64,000 bases of DNA from Lantana camara. Taxonomy: Eukaryota > Streptophyta > Magnoliopsida > Lamiales > Verbenaceae. Position numbers and translations under genes: made by a program. The first letter of the stretch is position 1, and each line of letters opens with the position of its first letter. The notes below the pieces were generated by a model. That model was given only the letters and a program-made list of their open reading frames with translations, was not told the origin of the DNA and ran no database searches. Positions 40,373 to 53,589 of the stretch are shown piece by piece. The DNA lies in assembly GCA_037501455.1 (NCBI GenBank), contig CM074863.1, positions 12,520,001 through 12,584,000 of the forward strand, read 5' to 3'.

Positions 40373-41002
40373 CTCAACACTTGTCGATTGCCAAAAACCA
40401 AACCTGTGTAACCCTCATAGTAGCTACCGCTACAGGATTTTCTTACGTTGTGGCGGTGACTGTAAATTCTCTCCTTAGCTGTTAGAGTTTCGATCTTTTG
40501 TTTTCGGTGTTCACTTTTGTGCAGTTGTATTCTTTGTGTTTTGGTGTTTGTAATTAGAGTTTGCTAGTGTTGTTTCTAAAACTTGAGAGGAATCGAGAAA
40601 ATTCCAGATATCTTCCGTGAGTTATTCATTGAGGTTATTTATCTTGCGGGCCTGGTATGCTACCATGTTTCTGTTAAACTACCCCAGATACCTGGAAAAG
40701 AGAATGCAACTATCCAATGTAGGCTTAAGATTACATCTCTTAGTTAGTAGATGAAACATTACAATTTCACCCCAACACAATTGACTACGAAAAGTTTTCA
40801 TCTTATGTTTTCGTGGTAGCCATCATCAAGGGTTCGTGGTAGCCATCATCAAGGGTTCATGGTAACCGGTAACTAACCATATATGTAAATCTGCGAGGGT
40901 AGCAAAAGTTGACACAACAAAGGCAGAAAGAAGGCAACAAAACTAATGTCTTAATCGGTTCAGTAACTAGTAATTACACATATAAGTACATCTCAGATCA
41001 CA
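40373..41002. other. Convergent intergenic region
   Basis: This is the 3' flank shared by the PRAF gene and the GCD1-like gene. It contains a 23-bp direct repeat, TCGTGGTAGCCATCATCAAG at 40811 and 40834 with a third partial copy. No coding sequence. Polyadenylation signals cannot be fixed by eye. Confidence 0.6.
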
Positions 41003-42421
41003 TCACCCTTTAATAAAGGTAGGCTTCTCTTCCCTGAATGGTTGAGTAGATTCATCTGATACACTAGCCAGCCTTGACACACTTCCCTTCCCTTTCCTCG
41101 CATTCGGACCTATTTCCTCGATCATGTACTTCCATCCATCGATCGGCCTCCTACGGCTAAATATGTGCGTTTTTATGAAACTGGCAATCTGAAATCCATT
41201 TGGATGCAGGGGTCAAACCGAGTAATAAAGAGGCAAAGAATATAAAGTAGCATTCACATACACATGACAGGAAACATTCGGAACCTGGAATTTATTGAAG
41301 GCAATTCGACGCTCAAATTCTTGAACTAGGATGTCTTCTTCTCTTTGGGACATATCCCATAGATTGCCGTCTGGAGTTTTGGATGTTGTTTCCCAGCCGT
41401 CGGGTTTGTTTTTGAAATCAGAGCCGGGGTTATTCATACTTCCCAAATCATCGTTTGGAGAATCAAAAATCCTGCATTTATGAATCAACCCAAACATGTT
41501 TCAGCAAAGTGTCTTAGTTATCTGAAGTTGGAACATAATGGGCATATCTCAACACTGACACAACAATTAAATGAGTGTTCATTTAAAACCCATAAAACTG
41601 AGTCCTTTCTTATGAAGAACACCAATAAGCCGCCATGTATACGAAGAACCCAAAGTAAATTTCTCTTGTACCAAGAAACATATTCACAAGATAAACACTA
41701 AAGGAAGAAAATAAAATCAGCTCTATTAGCAATCGCTCACGGTATTAAACAAAGAAATTGATCATACTTCCGTCCTTGGGTTACTAAAGCTTAGAAAAAA
41801 TTGATCAGCTCATTATTAATACATAAGTAAAGCAAGGAAAAGAAGTACGTACTCAGAAGCGCTGTCGAGCAATTTCTCGATATCGTCGCCGCCAGAAATA
41901 GAATTCCCCAATTTAGCTTCCTCCATTTTCTCAATCTCCTTCACCCACAGTCCCGCGTGTATTTTCTGCTTCGTAAGTCTATAATCCCTCTTTATATTCT
42001 CCAAGCTATAAAGCGAGGAGGAGGACGACGACGAGGAGCCAACATTTTTGTCGGAATTCTTTTTGACCGATTTGCCCTTCCTCTGGTCCCAATTATCATT
42101 CATTTCCTCCACGAAAGCCTGCGTCTCGGGGTCGATTTCTGCCGGTTTCGAGGAGATTGAAGATTGAGGGGTCTGGTCGGTGGATGGAAGAGAGAAGGCG
42201 ACGTCAGATTCCCATGGCGCGCGTCCGGATTTTCCTGATAGTTCGTCGGGGAGCCACGCTGTTTCCCAGGCATCATTCCATTCGTCCGCGCCGGTTTTGC
42301 CATTTTTGCTACTTCGATCCGTCGAAAATGGCCGCACGGCGGCGGTGGCGGGTGCCGCCGCGGCGGTGGGGTTTAGGTGGGGGGTTTTGAGGGCGGAGGT
42401 CAGCTTGTGAAGTAGCCTCAT
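41003..42421 (-). CDS. GCD1: GAMETE CELL DEFECTIVE 1-like mitochondrial protein
   Basis: Three minus-strand exons (42421-41853, 41471-41285, 41188-41003) join in frame with GT-AG borders, giving 313 residues. The N-terminus, MRLLHKLTSALKTPHLNP followed by Ala-, Arg- and Ser-rich sequence to about residue 36, is a typical mitochondrial presequence. Conserved blocks follow: EWNDAWETAWLPDELSGK, AFVEEMNDNWDQRKGKS, a Ser run, YRLTKQKIHAGLWVKEIEKM, then NLWDMSQREEDILVQEFERR, IAFNKFQIASFIKTHIFSRR and DGWKYMIEEIGPNARKGKGS. I recognise these as the GCD1 family, known in Arabidopsis as a mitochondrial protein needed for gamete maturation. Molecular role is not established from sequence. The gene converges with PRAF and diverges from uS4. 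Assignment to the family is from memory of its conserved C-terminus and was not checked by search. Confidence 0.8.
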
Positions 42422-43367
42422 ATTTCGTGGAGATTGGCAAATTGTATATTAATGTCAGATATAAAACACACCACATTTGTAGCTATTAAATTTTAGGCAA
42501 AATTACACTTTTGGTCTTATAAGTCTACATCTAATTTAATTTTGGTGATATAAATTTAAGTACCATACATTTGGCTCTTTTGTTTCTAATTGTTAATCTA
42601 TTTAGTTCAAAATTTTACATTTGGTCCTATATTAACATTTTTGATCCTTGGTTTTAATATATTTAGGCCCATTCTTAAAGTCAAATGTCAAATATTTGCA
42701 ACAATTTACAATGCTTTTTTTTTTTTTTTTTCCAAAACTTAGAAGACATCAAACCTAAGTTATTCATTCACATATAAGTCTCCAATTAAAAACTAATATT
42801 CTAGAAATTTTGGTAGACTGATATAAAAATAAATAGTTATATTTCTCAATTTTATAATATTTATCAAATTGTACCCATAAATAGTGTTGAGGTACGAATT
42901 GATCATAAAAGAATAATCAAACAAAATGTGTTATGTAAATCGAACTAAACGTGTTACAATTAAAGTCCAAATGTGTTATTAGAGGATTAAATGTGACAAA
43001 TTGGACTATATGTGTGAAAAGATAGAAATATAGAGGATCAAATTGTGTAAAGTAAAAACTTATAGGACCAAAATTGTATCAAGGACATAGAAACAGGAAT
43101 GCAAATTTGTCTAAATTTTAATAAATTGAAAAAGAGGAAAATGTCTAATTTAATTAAAAAAGTAATTGGGCCGATGTCCTTCCTAATCAGCCCAAATATT
43201 TTATGGTCTTGTTTGGCTACTTCGGAGCCTGATAAGGCCCACTAGGGTTTTTGCCCAACATAGTCATATATATATGTCTCGCTCTTAGGGGGGCCAATTC
43301 AAAACCCTAATCTTTCGTTTGGAGTACGATAAGCCGATCGGAGTGAGGGCATCGGCGGCGGGAAACG
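42422..43367. promoter_or_regulatory. Shared divergent promoter of GCD1-like and uS4
   Basis: The 946 bp separate two divergent starts. Near the uS4 side are site II-type motifs TGGGCC (43167-43172) and GGCCCA (43236-43241), telo-box-type AGGGTTT (43245-43251) and AAACCCTAA (43302-43310), and a TATA-like CATATATATATG (43265-43276). Telo boxes combined with site II elements are the known signature of plant ribosomal protein promoters. The middle part (about 42490-43090) is AT-rich and may hold an old MITE, since both sides carry complementary pieces such as TTTTGGTC. Confidence 0.7.
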
Positions 43368-45056
<1,689 letters not shown>

Positions 45057-46550
45057 GCTGTAGTAGTTTATTTAGTGGATAATTCTAGGAAAGAATGTTG
45101 TGAGTTTTGTCTCTGCCTCTCCTGTAGGGGTAAAGTCTTTAGAAACCAAAAGTTTTTCTTGTTGAGATATTCAGATTCGGATTACTTTCAGTTTTGGCAT
45201 GTCTGTCTAGCTAATACTGTCAATTTCTGTGTTTTATTATTATTATGTGAGTTAAAACTCTTGCACTCATCTTAATCTGAGCTTTTGAAGAAATGTTGGT
45301 GAGTTTATGGTACTGATAAGTGTTGGGCCACTGTCTGAATTATGCGATGACTGCTGTTAGTTCCTCCACGATGGGTTGTTGCCTGCTTATTGCTTTCCTT
45401 ACATTACTCGAGCTTAGGTGGAGTAACTCTTTATGTTTGAAGATGGGAAAACAAATCTCATATATGCGGCCCATTACCTAAAACGACTATGGTTAAAATA
45501 GCCTGAGGCCCTGAGGAGGGGAGGGTAAATTGAAGAAGAATGCATTGATTAAATTCATGGCGTTGATAGTCGGAACCCTTGATTAGAATTTTGCTGTTAA
45601 ACCAATGATAGAGCACTGATGGTTTTGAATTTTCACTTGGTACTAATACTGTAATGGACAACTCTGTTTTTGTCGATGAAATAGGAAAATTTAAGTTATA
45701 TTTGTTGAGTAATTTCTTTTGTAGATTTCATTTATTAGTTTTTTTCCGTTCAACTGTTAATTTTATTTATTAGCATCATACAATCATTAACACAGGCTAG
45801 ATCATCTTATTTATTATTTAGCTTAATTATTATATGGGAAAATGTAATCAAACCTAACCTTATTGGATTGTGCAAAAAAAATTATAAATATTTATAGGAT
45901 GAAAAATAGTATATTTTCCCACCAAAATCCAGCAAAAAATCCTACCAGTTTTCCCTCAAAAATTGAACCACTAACGGCACAAATTTACCTAAGTTAATGG
46001 AAGGATGGAATTTGTCCCCTTTTCTAATCTTATGGGATGAACTTTGAATTTATGAATTTTATGGGACTAAAATTTTCTCTTTCCTAATTCAATGGGATTA
46101 CAAAAGAATTTTTTCATGCATTTTTCGTACAAAGAAGCCACGCATGCATTTAATGTTTGTGGATATTAATACAGTAAAAGGCATAAAAAAGTTTTAACAT
46201 ACCTTAATGGCTTAATCATATCACATCATTTCAATTTTGAGGCTAGAAAATCACACATGGAATTATTAAACTGATAAATCCAATAACAATAAATGTGATA
46301 GAAAATTAAACATAACAAAAGAAAATATGATGTGATAACTCCATCAAACATGGACTAGCTAGTGCAACTTCTTGATCAAAAAAATTTTTTTTTTTTCAAC
46401 ACAAACTTCCCTACTTTTGCTTCAAAAGAAATATAACATACTTCAAAGTTTAAACACCAACAAAAAGACGCGCACACCATAAAAAAGGACACAAACTTAT
46501 ACATACAATCTCTAAACCATTTCTCTCAGTTCAGTCTCCTGCAATTCTTC
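45057..46550. other. 3' flank of uS4 and AT-rich spacer
   Basis: No gene was seen. About 250 bases after the stop are plausible 3' UTR. The rest is AT-rich without a recognised repeat. Confidence 0.5.
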
Positions 46551-46970
46551 CTAATTCTTCCTTTTGGGTGACGTTGGATTGGGGTTCGAGTTAGCCATAA
46601 TCGGATACCAATAGGATTGATTGACTCCACAAAACCCATCACGATTTCCTGAATTTTTTTGCAATTTCATATATCCCTCTTCTCCCCAAGTTTTTCCCCA
46701 GGAATTCTTAATCAGCCAGAAATCCTTTACCATTTCACATCCATACCCGATAATCAATACATCATGGAACATTCTCTTCTCCAAGCGTGGGTACTTAAAT
46801 AAACCCCCGATAAATGAGCTGAGCTCGTAGGCTGAGAAGAAGCCAACATGTGCGAAGACTCAAACTCTTCATCAGTGATATCACTAAACCGATTGAGAGA
46901 TAAGTGGTAAGTCTGCTCTGCCTTCTTCTTGCTGATTTAGGCACCCCAACCAAATGCAGAATTTCCTGAA
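46551..46970 (-). pseudogene. Papain-type cysteine protease fragment, active-site Cys region missing
   Basis: Minus-strand translation gives the end of the I29 prodomain (SKKKAEQTYHLSLNRFSDIT then DEEFES, about 46910-46845) with a stop just before it. After a frame change comes the C-terminal end of the peptidase: MFHDVLIIGYG, then DFWLIKNSWGKTWGEEGYMK and GFCGVNQSYWYP. The His of FHDVLIIGYG and the Asn of KNSWG are the second and third members of the catalytic triad. The stretch with the catalytic Cys (usually QGxCGSCWAF) and most of the papain fold, some 130 residues, is absent. So this is a deletion pseudogene of a papain-like (C1A) protease. Confidence 0.8.
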
Positions 46971-47031
46971 ATAAAATTTAAATTCAATATAAAAACTAAA
47001 ATTATAAAAATAAATTAAAATATAATAAAAA

Positions 47032-47442
47032 CTATATATATATATAGTTCATACGGTCGTATGCCATCTCATACACATCTTCTTCGTCATTTATCCAATA
47101 CTTCTCGATTGCAAGCCAACCAAACATTCCTACTGGAATAGGAACTAAAATCACCCAGGCCCTCTTTCGAATCGAATTGATCACAAACGAGATACATATC
47201 CCGACTAACTCTTCAGCAATACTAAAATCACCCTCCAGACCTAATCCAGCAGTTAGAAAGCAGCAAGCATAGGCATACAACACACAACAAATGTATACAT
47301 CCGATATCTGATCATATTCATTAGCTAACTCCCCTGTTATTAATCCATCCACCACGATCCCTCCCACTATGAAAAATCGTTTAAAAACTTGCTTTGTAAA
47401 GGACCGTCCTCTAAAAAAATACCAAATAGGGTGAAACACCAT
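47032..47442 (-). CDS. Unrecognised open frame with hydrophobic segments
   Basis: A 136-residue frame starts MVFHPIWYFFRGRSF. It contains two or three hydrophobic stretches (FFIVGGIVVDGLITG, VYICCVLYAYACCFL, WVILVPIPVGMFGWLA) that could be membrane segments. I do not recognise the family. It lies 60 bp upstream of the cysteine protease pseudogene on the same strand and might be an exon of an older gene fused to it, or a chance frame. Low confidence that it is expressed. Confidence 0.25.
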   Translation of the reverse strand: MVFHPIWYFFRGRSFTKQVFKRFFIVGGIVVDGLITGELANEYDQISDVYICCVLYAYACCFLTAGLGLEGDFSIAEELVGICISFVINSIRKRAWVILVPIPVGMFGWLAIEKYWINDEEDVYEMAYDRMNYIYI

Positions 47443-47533
47443 ACTAAGAAAAGGAATACAATTTATGCAACAAGTCGAGGGAGTAAACCATATGGAACTT
47501 TAGGCCAGCCGACATGAACTTCTTGGTGGTAAC

Positions 47534-48206
47534 CTATGATGCACGGACACGGCGACACGGACACGACATGACACTACACGGACACGGTGACACGGATTTT
47601 TCAAAAATTTTAGGACACGACACGGCTATATTATATATAAATAAATATTTCATAAATATAATAATTTTTAGATTCATATTTAATAGTCATTCAAATTTAA
47701 TTTCAAATCCAAATAAAATACATTCATATTTCAAAGTCATTCAAATTCAACATTCCATATCATTCATATTCTTAAAAAAAAAAAAATTTAAATTCTGAAT
47801 GTTCAAATAATACAAAACAAAATAAACTAATGAGTGAGAGAAAAAGGAGTAGACAGCAAAGCTATATTTACTCTCTCTCTTCACTCTTCTCTCTCTCTCT
47901 CCACTCTTCTCTGTACCGACAACTAGTGCAAATATATTTTCTCTCTCTCTTCTCTCTTCTCTCTCTCTCTTTCTCTCTCTCCGCTCTTCTCTGTACCGAC
48001 AAATACTGAATTTGCAGGGTTGAAAAGGGCAAAAGGCCTTTTGATTACCTGTAGGAGCTGTGTCGGACACGCCATAAGGCCTTGTCCGACACCGTGTCAC
48101 CATTTCTTTTTTTTTTTTTTTAATTCCGACACGGATCAGGCGTGTCGGAGCCGTGTCCGTGTCCGACACTGCACGGGGTCAAATTTTGAAGTGTCCGTGC
48201 ATTAGA
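47534..48206. mobile_element. GTGTCC-rich terminal inverted repeat element, 673 bp
   Basis: The left end reads CTATGATGCACGGACAC and the complement of the right end TCTAATGCACGGACAC. The flanking 9-mers GGTGGTAAC (47525-47533) and GGTGATAAC (48207-48215) differ at one base. GC-rich subterminal arms contain repeated GACACGG and GTGTCCG. The middle is AT-rich and includes a CT-rich block duplicated at about 47868-48000, each copy ending CTCTTCTCTGTACCGACA. It has no transposase. The 9-bp duplication favours a Mutator-like origin. It interrupts sequence related to the outer part of the foldback element to its right. Confidence 0.7.
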
Positions 48207-48447
48207 GGTGATAACTTTAGGGACTTTGTTCATGTCGAACCATATAGAACTTTAGGGACTTTGTTCAGTTAAATAGGTTTAATTGCAAATTCTAATATTC
48301 CGTATTATGTTCTTCAAGCTCCATATTAAAGGATGAACAAGAAAATTTGAGAGAAAGAAGAGATGAAAAAATATCCTAGTAATGAAGTGCTTGTTCAGAT
48401 CATATCAGGTTTGTAGAATAATTGGTTAAATATTCGTAATTAAAAGC

Positions 48448-51400
48448 AGGTTTAATGCGTAATGGAATGGGGACTTTGTCCAGTTAAACAGGTTTAATGC
48501 GTAATGGGATGGGGACTTTGTTCAGTTAAACATGTTTAATGCGTAATGGGATAGAGACTTTGTCCAGTTAAACAGGTTTAATGCGTTTAAACAGGTTTAA
48601 TGCCTAATAGGATGGAGACTTTGTTCAGTCAAACAGGTTTAATGCGTAATGGGATAGAGACTTTGTCCAGTTAAACAAGTTTAATGCGTAATTGTGACAC
48701 CCGACATGGAGGGCCCCACATCCCCCGCACTATGAACCCGGTCCACACATGAAATGGAAATTCCATACATGAACCAAGCTCACGGCGAACGGAGACAGAA
48801 ATAAAACATCCTGTGTTAGGCGGGACTAGACCCTGTACCAACAAATCAATAGAAACAAGGATGTGGAAGCGAGGCAATCATGCAATCACTAACCAATATG
48901 AAATTACAATTCATACAAGAATATAAACACGGGTTCAACTAGTTCAAGATCCAACTATTTCAAGATCCTGTCCTAACCTGTCCCGAATCAATACAATGCA
49001 ATAACATACAGAGTGGCTTACATAGCCCAGTTACAAGCAGGAAATAAAGATACGGTATGATGCAATGCAAACAGGACCAAGACTCGATCAAAGACTTCAA
49101 AAGACTCCCGTCTAACGACCACAGAACCTGCAAGACAAGACTAAAACAACGAGAGGGAAGGGTCAGCCAACTGACTGAGTGAAGGGGGTACACACGCATA
49201 TACATATATAATCAGGAAATCAGGCAGGCATAATTCCATTATATGTTTTAGGATTAAATAAACAGGAGACAGGAATCAGGATTAAATCAATACGTACGGG
49301 TGGAATTATGTCAAGGCATGCAAGTCACGTAAACGAGATATAATATGCATGTGTCGATATCCGTACGCCTCTGTTGATGCCCACTTTACCTATACGATCC
49401 ACGAGCTCCGGTGCTGAACAGGGACTGAGACATACCAGAGGTTACGGATATCTATGATTAACATTTTAGGGGACCCGACGAGAACGGGTAATTATTTCAT
49501 CCTAGACTCCTCTTTTCACTTATTAAATGACAGGTACAAGCAGGTAATCAGGAAACAAGGAGGAAACAGGAGTTTATAATTATAACAGGCGGGAAAACAA
49601 GTACAAATTAATCTCCTTTCTCCGGGTCCAATGTGGCCGATAGCTAACCTCCACATCCGCGCATAAGGATGATCTTTGGGTTCATGACTCCCTCAGATCG
49701 GAGCCCCATCTCCCACCAAACCTCCTGGTGGGTATCCGAGTAGTCCAACAGTGTGGGACTTGTGCAAGAGATCACCATCGGCCCGATACCTCCCCGAATC
49801 ACTCAATACACAAGCCCCTGGGCCCCAGGAACAGGAACAGGAACCACTCCGGCTAGTCCAACGCTAGAAGAGCCGGGGGCAATAGCAGGATCTTGCAAAA
49901 CAGGCTCAGGGTAACACATTTAGGATTTACAAAACATTTTCGGTACATAGCCGATATAAAAGATATGGTTAACTTTAATATGAAAACCATTTGGCATAAT
50001 TTTACTTCATGCAAGGTCATAGGTCATTTATAAAGAAAAACCCTCACCTCCAAGTGCAAGAAAGAAGCAGGAGAAGAACTACAGGCTTGAAAGTCTCCAC
50101 CGAGGAGAACACTGAACAAGAAAGGAAACATGGTGTACTTGTGAGACACGACTCAATAATGGAACCAAGTAGGACGCACGGCGAATGATCATGAAGTGGT
50201 GTGACATGTCATGAGATGATACGATACCCAATGAAAGCATAAAAAGCATGAAAATGTTGTGGTCGTGTTCACGTAAATAGATAAGACAATACCAACACCT
50301 CAACACATATCAACACCTTCATAAATAAATCACTTAGCAAGAAAGTAGCACTTAAACAAGTATGACATTAGATTAACTCTTAAGAGTTGCAATGAAACTC
50401 AAGGACGTCATGTATTTAAGCCGTTCAACCAACTAAAGCCATTTCACGTTTATCACGAAGCTAACCATCAAGTTAAGCAAATAAGAACCAAGAAATGTAA
50501 AAAAAGAGTATATTTATCAATTAAGCAAGCATATAATTCACATACGGGAGCCAAATGGGTGAAAGGAATGCAAGAAGAGATGTTTTGCGAAGTTTAGGAA
50601 AAGCTGACAGTTTTCGGGGATGCACAAGCTGTAGGAAAATGGAAATATCTTGAGTTATAGAAGTTGAAATAGATTTTTGTTTATTGGAGATGAAAATAGA
50701 CACATAGGCCGTTAAAATGGTATGTGGCTCGACTTGTGGTTCAAAGTGAGGTGAAAATGGCGTAGACCCGAAGTTGGGTGAAAGCAGATTGTCGGTAACG
50801 TGACAACACCAAAAAGAATTGATTATATCTCAGAAACTAGAAAGGATAATGAGGTGATTCTAATTTTAGGTTGTTCTAGACTTCAAAAAGTTTCCAACGG
50901 TTCAAAAATCAGGTCAAACGGAGTTCAGATGAGGGAGTACCCGACCAGGGAAAATACAAGAAAAAATCTATCCGACCGGGGAAAAAGAGTGCAGAAACCC
51001 TCCTGCACTAAAGTACCCGCCCGGGTACTTTTCAGTACAAAAAACGACCCGTCCGGGTAGTCCCTCTGGGGCCTCTGGGCAAGAAAAACGTAGCAGAATA
51101 GGGGAAACTCGCGGGAGGGAAAGACCAAACAACCCAATCACCTCAAACCTTAACCAAAAGCACCCAAAACATCAAACAACATGCTTATATCTTAAATACA
51201 TCATTTAGGTAACAATTAGTCCAAGAATTCATGCTTTAATCCAATCAAAACCAATCTAGAAACCCTTAAATTGAATATGATCATTCATTCTTCAAACTTT
51301 ATGAAACTCTTGATTAAGATGCACAAAACCAACTCAAGATCATCATATATGATTCATATAATCTCATGGGATGCAAAGAACCTCAAAACCCTAACATACT

Positions 51401-52520
51401 CCAAGATCTACCAATATATATACATGCACTTACCTTGAATGAGAAGAGGAATGGATGAAAAGAAGAGAAGAAGAGATGGAGATTGATTCCTGGTGAAGAT
51501 AGAAGAATTCCTTGGCTCTTGCTTCCTTGGTTGGATCGGAATTGGGAGAGAAGAGAAATGAAGGGTTCTTGCTTTGTTTTGTGTATGAAAGATGAAGAAG
51601 AAGTGTATGTATGTATATGTATATGTGATATATCGTGAATGAGGAGAGAAGGAAAAGGGGAAATTACAACTTGGTCCTTGATAATTTAAATGAATGCAAT
51701 CAAGTATAAAAGATATGAATGTGGCAATTTAGTCCTTACCAATTAAGTTCAAGAATTACACAAAGTTTCAATTAAGGACAATTAAATATGTAATTCTCGA
51801 AATGAGAAATAATTAGAGACATAAATCATGTTCGGGAAAAAATAAATACACAACTCACGTAATCAAACACACGAAAGGAGGATTTATAAATCATATAATT
51901 CACAAGAATTCGAGTTAAATAAATCCTAAATCCCAAAACTCACTCGCGTAACGCGCGTACCTGTACGGTCGAAAAATCGGGGTGTCACAGTAATGGGATG
52001 GGGACTTTGTCCAGTTAAACAGGTTTAATGCATAATGGGATAAGGACTTTGTCCAGTTAAACAGGTTTAATGCGTAATGAGATGGGAACTTTGTCCAGTT
52101 AAATAGGTTTAATGCGTAATGGGATGGGGACTTTGTCCAGTTAAACAGGTTTAATGTGTAATGAGATGGGAACTTTGTCCAGTTAAATAGGTCTAATGCA
52201 TAATGGAATGGGGACTTTGTCCATTTAAACAGGTTTAATGCATAATAGGATGGGGACTTTGTCCAGTTAAACAGGTTTAATGCGTAATGGGATGGGGACT
52301 TTGTCCAGTTAAACAAGTTTAATGCGTAATGAGATGGGAACTTTGTCTAGTTAAATAGGTTTAATGCGTAATGGAATGGGGACTTTGTCCATTAAACAGG
52401 TTTAATGCATAATGGGATGGGGACTTTGTCCAGTTAAACATGTTTAATGCATAATGGGATAGGAACTTTGTCCAGTTAAACAGGTTTAATGCGTAATGGG
52501 ATGGGGACTTTGTCCAGTTA
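48448..52520 (+). repeat. 42-bp minisatellite, left array (interrupted by an LTR)
   Basis: Units contain TTTAATGCGTAATGGGATGG followed by GGACTTTGTCCAGTTAAACA. About 6 units precede the LTR and about 12.5 follow it. Because 42 is a multiple of three and the unit has no stop in one minus-strand frame, a long open frame of LFNWTKSPSHYALN repeats appears; it is not a gene. Positions 48693-51989 within this span are the LTR. Confidence 0.92.
48693..51989 (-). mobile_element. Solo LTR, 3297 bp, probably Ty3/gypsy
   Basis: The element begins TGTGACACCC and ends GGGTGTCACA, an inverted repeat with the canonical TG and CA, and is flanked by a perfect 5-bp duplication GTAAT (48688-48692, 51990-51994). 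That duplication restores the 42-bp minisatellite unit exactly. No internal coding region, primer site or second LTR is present, so this is a solo LTR. On the minus strand it has a TATA-like region near 51640 followed by a CT-rich leader and a GTAAGT donor-like site near 51430, as in long gypsy LTRs. The assignment to gypsy rests on length, termini and this layout. Confidence 0.85.
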
Positions 52521-52559
52521 AGATTGATTGATTATCATAACTGTGATCATTCAATCTCG

Positions 52560-53085
52560 AGTATAGTTATTATAATATTGTTGTTCACAACATTACACTT
52601 TTGATAATCAATCAATCTCGAGTATCATTGTTGTAATATTGTTATCCACAACATTACACTTATGGTAATCAATCAATCTCGAGTATCATTATTGCAATAT
52701 TGTTGTCCACAACATTACACTTATGATAATCAATCAATTATGATTTATGAGTATCATTAATGTAATATTCTTGACCCCATCCAATTACACTTATGATAAT
52801 CAAGCAATCTTGAGTATCATTATTGTAATATTGTTGTCCACAACATTACACTTATGATAATCAATCAATCTCGAGTATCATTATTGTAATATTGTTGTCC
52901 CCAACATTACACTTATGATAATCAATCAATCTCGAGTATCATTATTGTAATATTGTTGTCCACAACATTACACTTATGATAATCAATCAATTATGAGTAT
53001 CATTAATGTAATATTCTTGCCCCCATCCAATTACACTTATGATAATCAATCAATCTTGATTATCATTATTGTAATATTCTTGCCC
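52560..53085 (+). repeat. 61-bp minisatellite, about eight copies
   Basis: GATAATCAATCAATC starts at 52603, 52664 (GGTAATC variant), 52725, 52795, 52856, 52917, 52978 and 53041; most spacings are 61 bp. Units include TATTGTTGTCCACAACATTA, itself partly palindromic (TTGTTGTCCACAACA). It occupies the centre of the foldback element. Confidence 0.92.
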
Positions 53086-53360
53086 CCATCCCATTACGCA
53101 TTAATCCTGTTTAACTGGACAAAGTCTCCATCCCATTACGCATTAAACCTGTTTAAATGGACAAAGTCCCCATTCCATTACATATTAAAACTGTTTAACT
53201 GGACAAAGTCCCCATCCCATTATGCATTAAACCTGTTTAACTGGACAAAGTTCCTATCCCATTACGCATTTGTCCCCATCCCATTACGCATTAAACCTGT
53301 TTAACTGGACAAAGTTCCCATCCCATTACGCATTAAACCTGTTTTACTGGACAAAGTCCC
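53086..53360 (-). repeat. 42-bp minisatellite, right array, inverted
   Basis: About 6.5 units complementary to the left array (TTAAACCTGTTTAACTGGAC, then AAAGTCCCCATCCCATTA). The right array is about a third of the length of the left array without its LTR. Confidence 0.9.
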
Positions 53361-53589
53361 TAAAGTTCTATATGGTTTAATTGAACAAAGTCCCTAAAGT
53401 TCTATGTGATAACTTTAGGGAGCAAATGTATACATCCGCTATCTAGAACTTTAGGCCAGCCGATATGATCTGAACAAGCACTTCATTACTAGGATCTTTT
53501 TTCATCTCTTCTTTCTCTCAAATTTTCTTGTTCATTCTTTAATATGGAGCTTGAAGAACATAATACGGAATATTAGAATCTGCAATTTG

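Larger units (their letters stand above)
48282..53589. mobile_element. Foldback element built of minisatellites, with nested solo LTR
   Basis: Outer arms 48282-48410 and 53461-53589 are inverted copies about 95 percent alike by eye; GCAAATTCTAATATTCCG on the left is answered by its complement on the right. Inside the arms a 42-bp minisatellite runs direct on the left (48448-48692 plus 51990-52520) and inverted on the right (53086-53360). The centre is a 61-bp minisatellite. Without the nested 3.3-kb LTR the element is about 2.0 kb. The architecture is that of foldback transposons, whose inverted ends are made of tandem repeats. No transposase or target duplication was found, and sequence related to the arms extends further left (47490-47524, 48216-48281). 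Confidence 0.72.

Noticed and set aside
51990..52316. Long open frame of LFNWTKSPSHYALN repeats in the minisatellite
   Set aside because: The unit is 42 bp, a multiple of three, and has no stop in this frame, so any array gives an open frame. It has no start context and no varied sequence, and it sits in an inverted non-coding array.
48448..53360. CRISPR-like array of regular repeats
   Set aside because: Units are contiguous minisatellite copies without unique spacers, in plant nuclear DNA.
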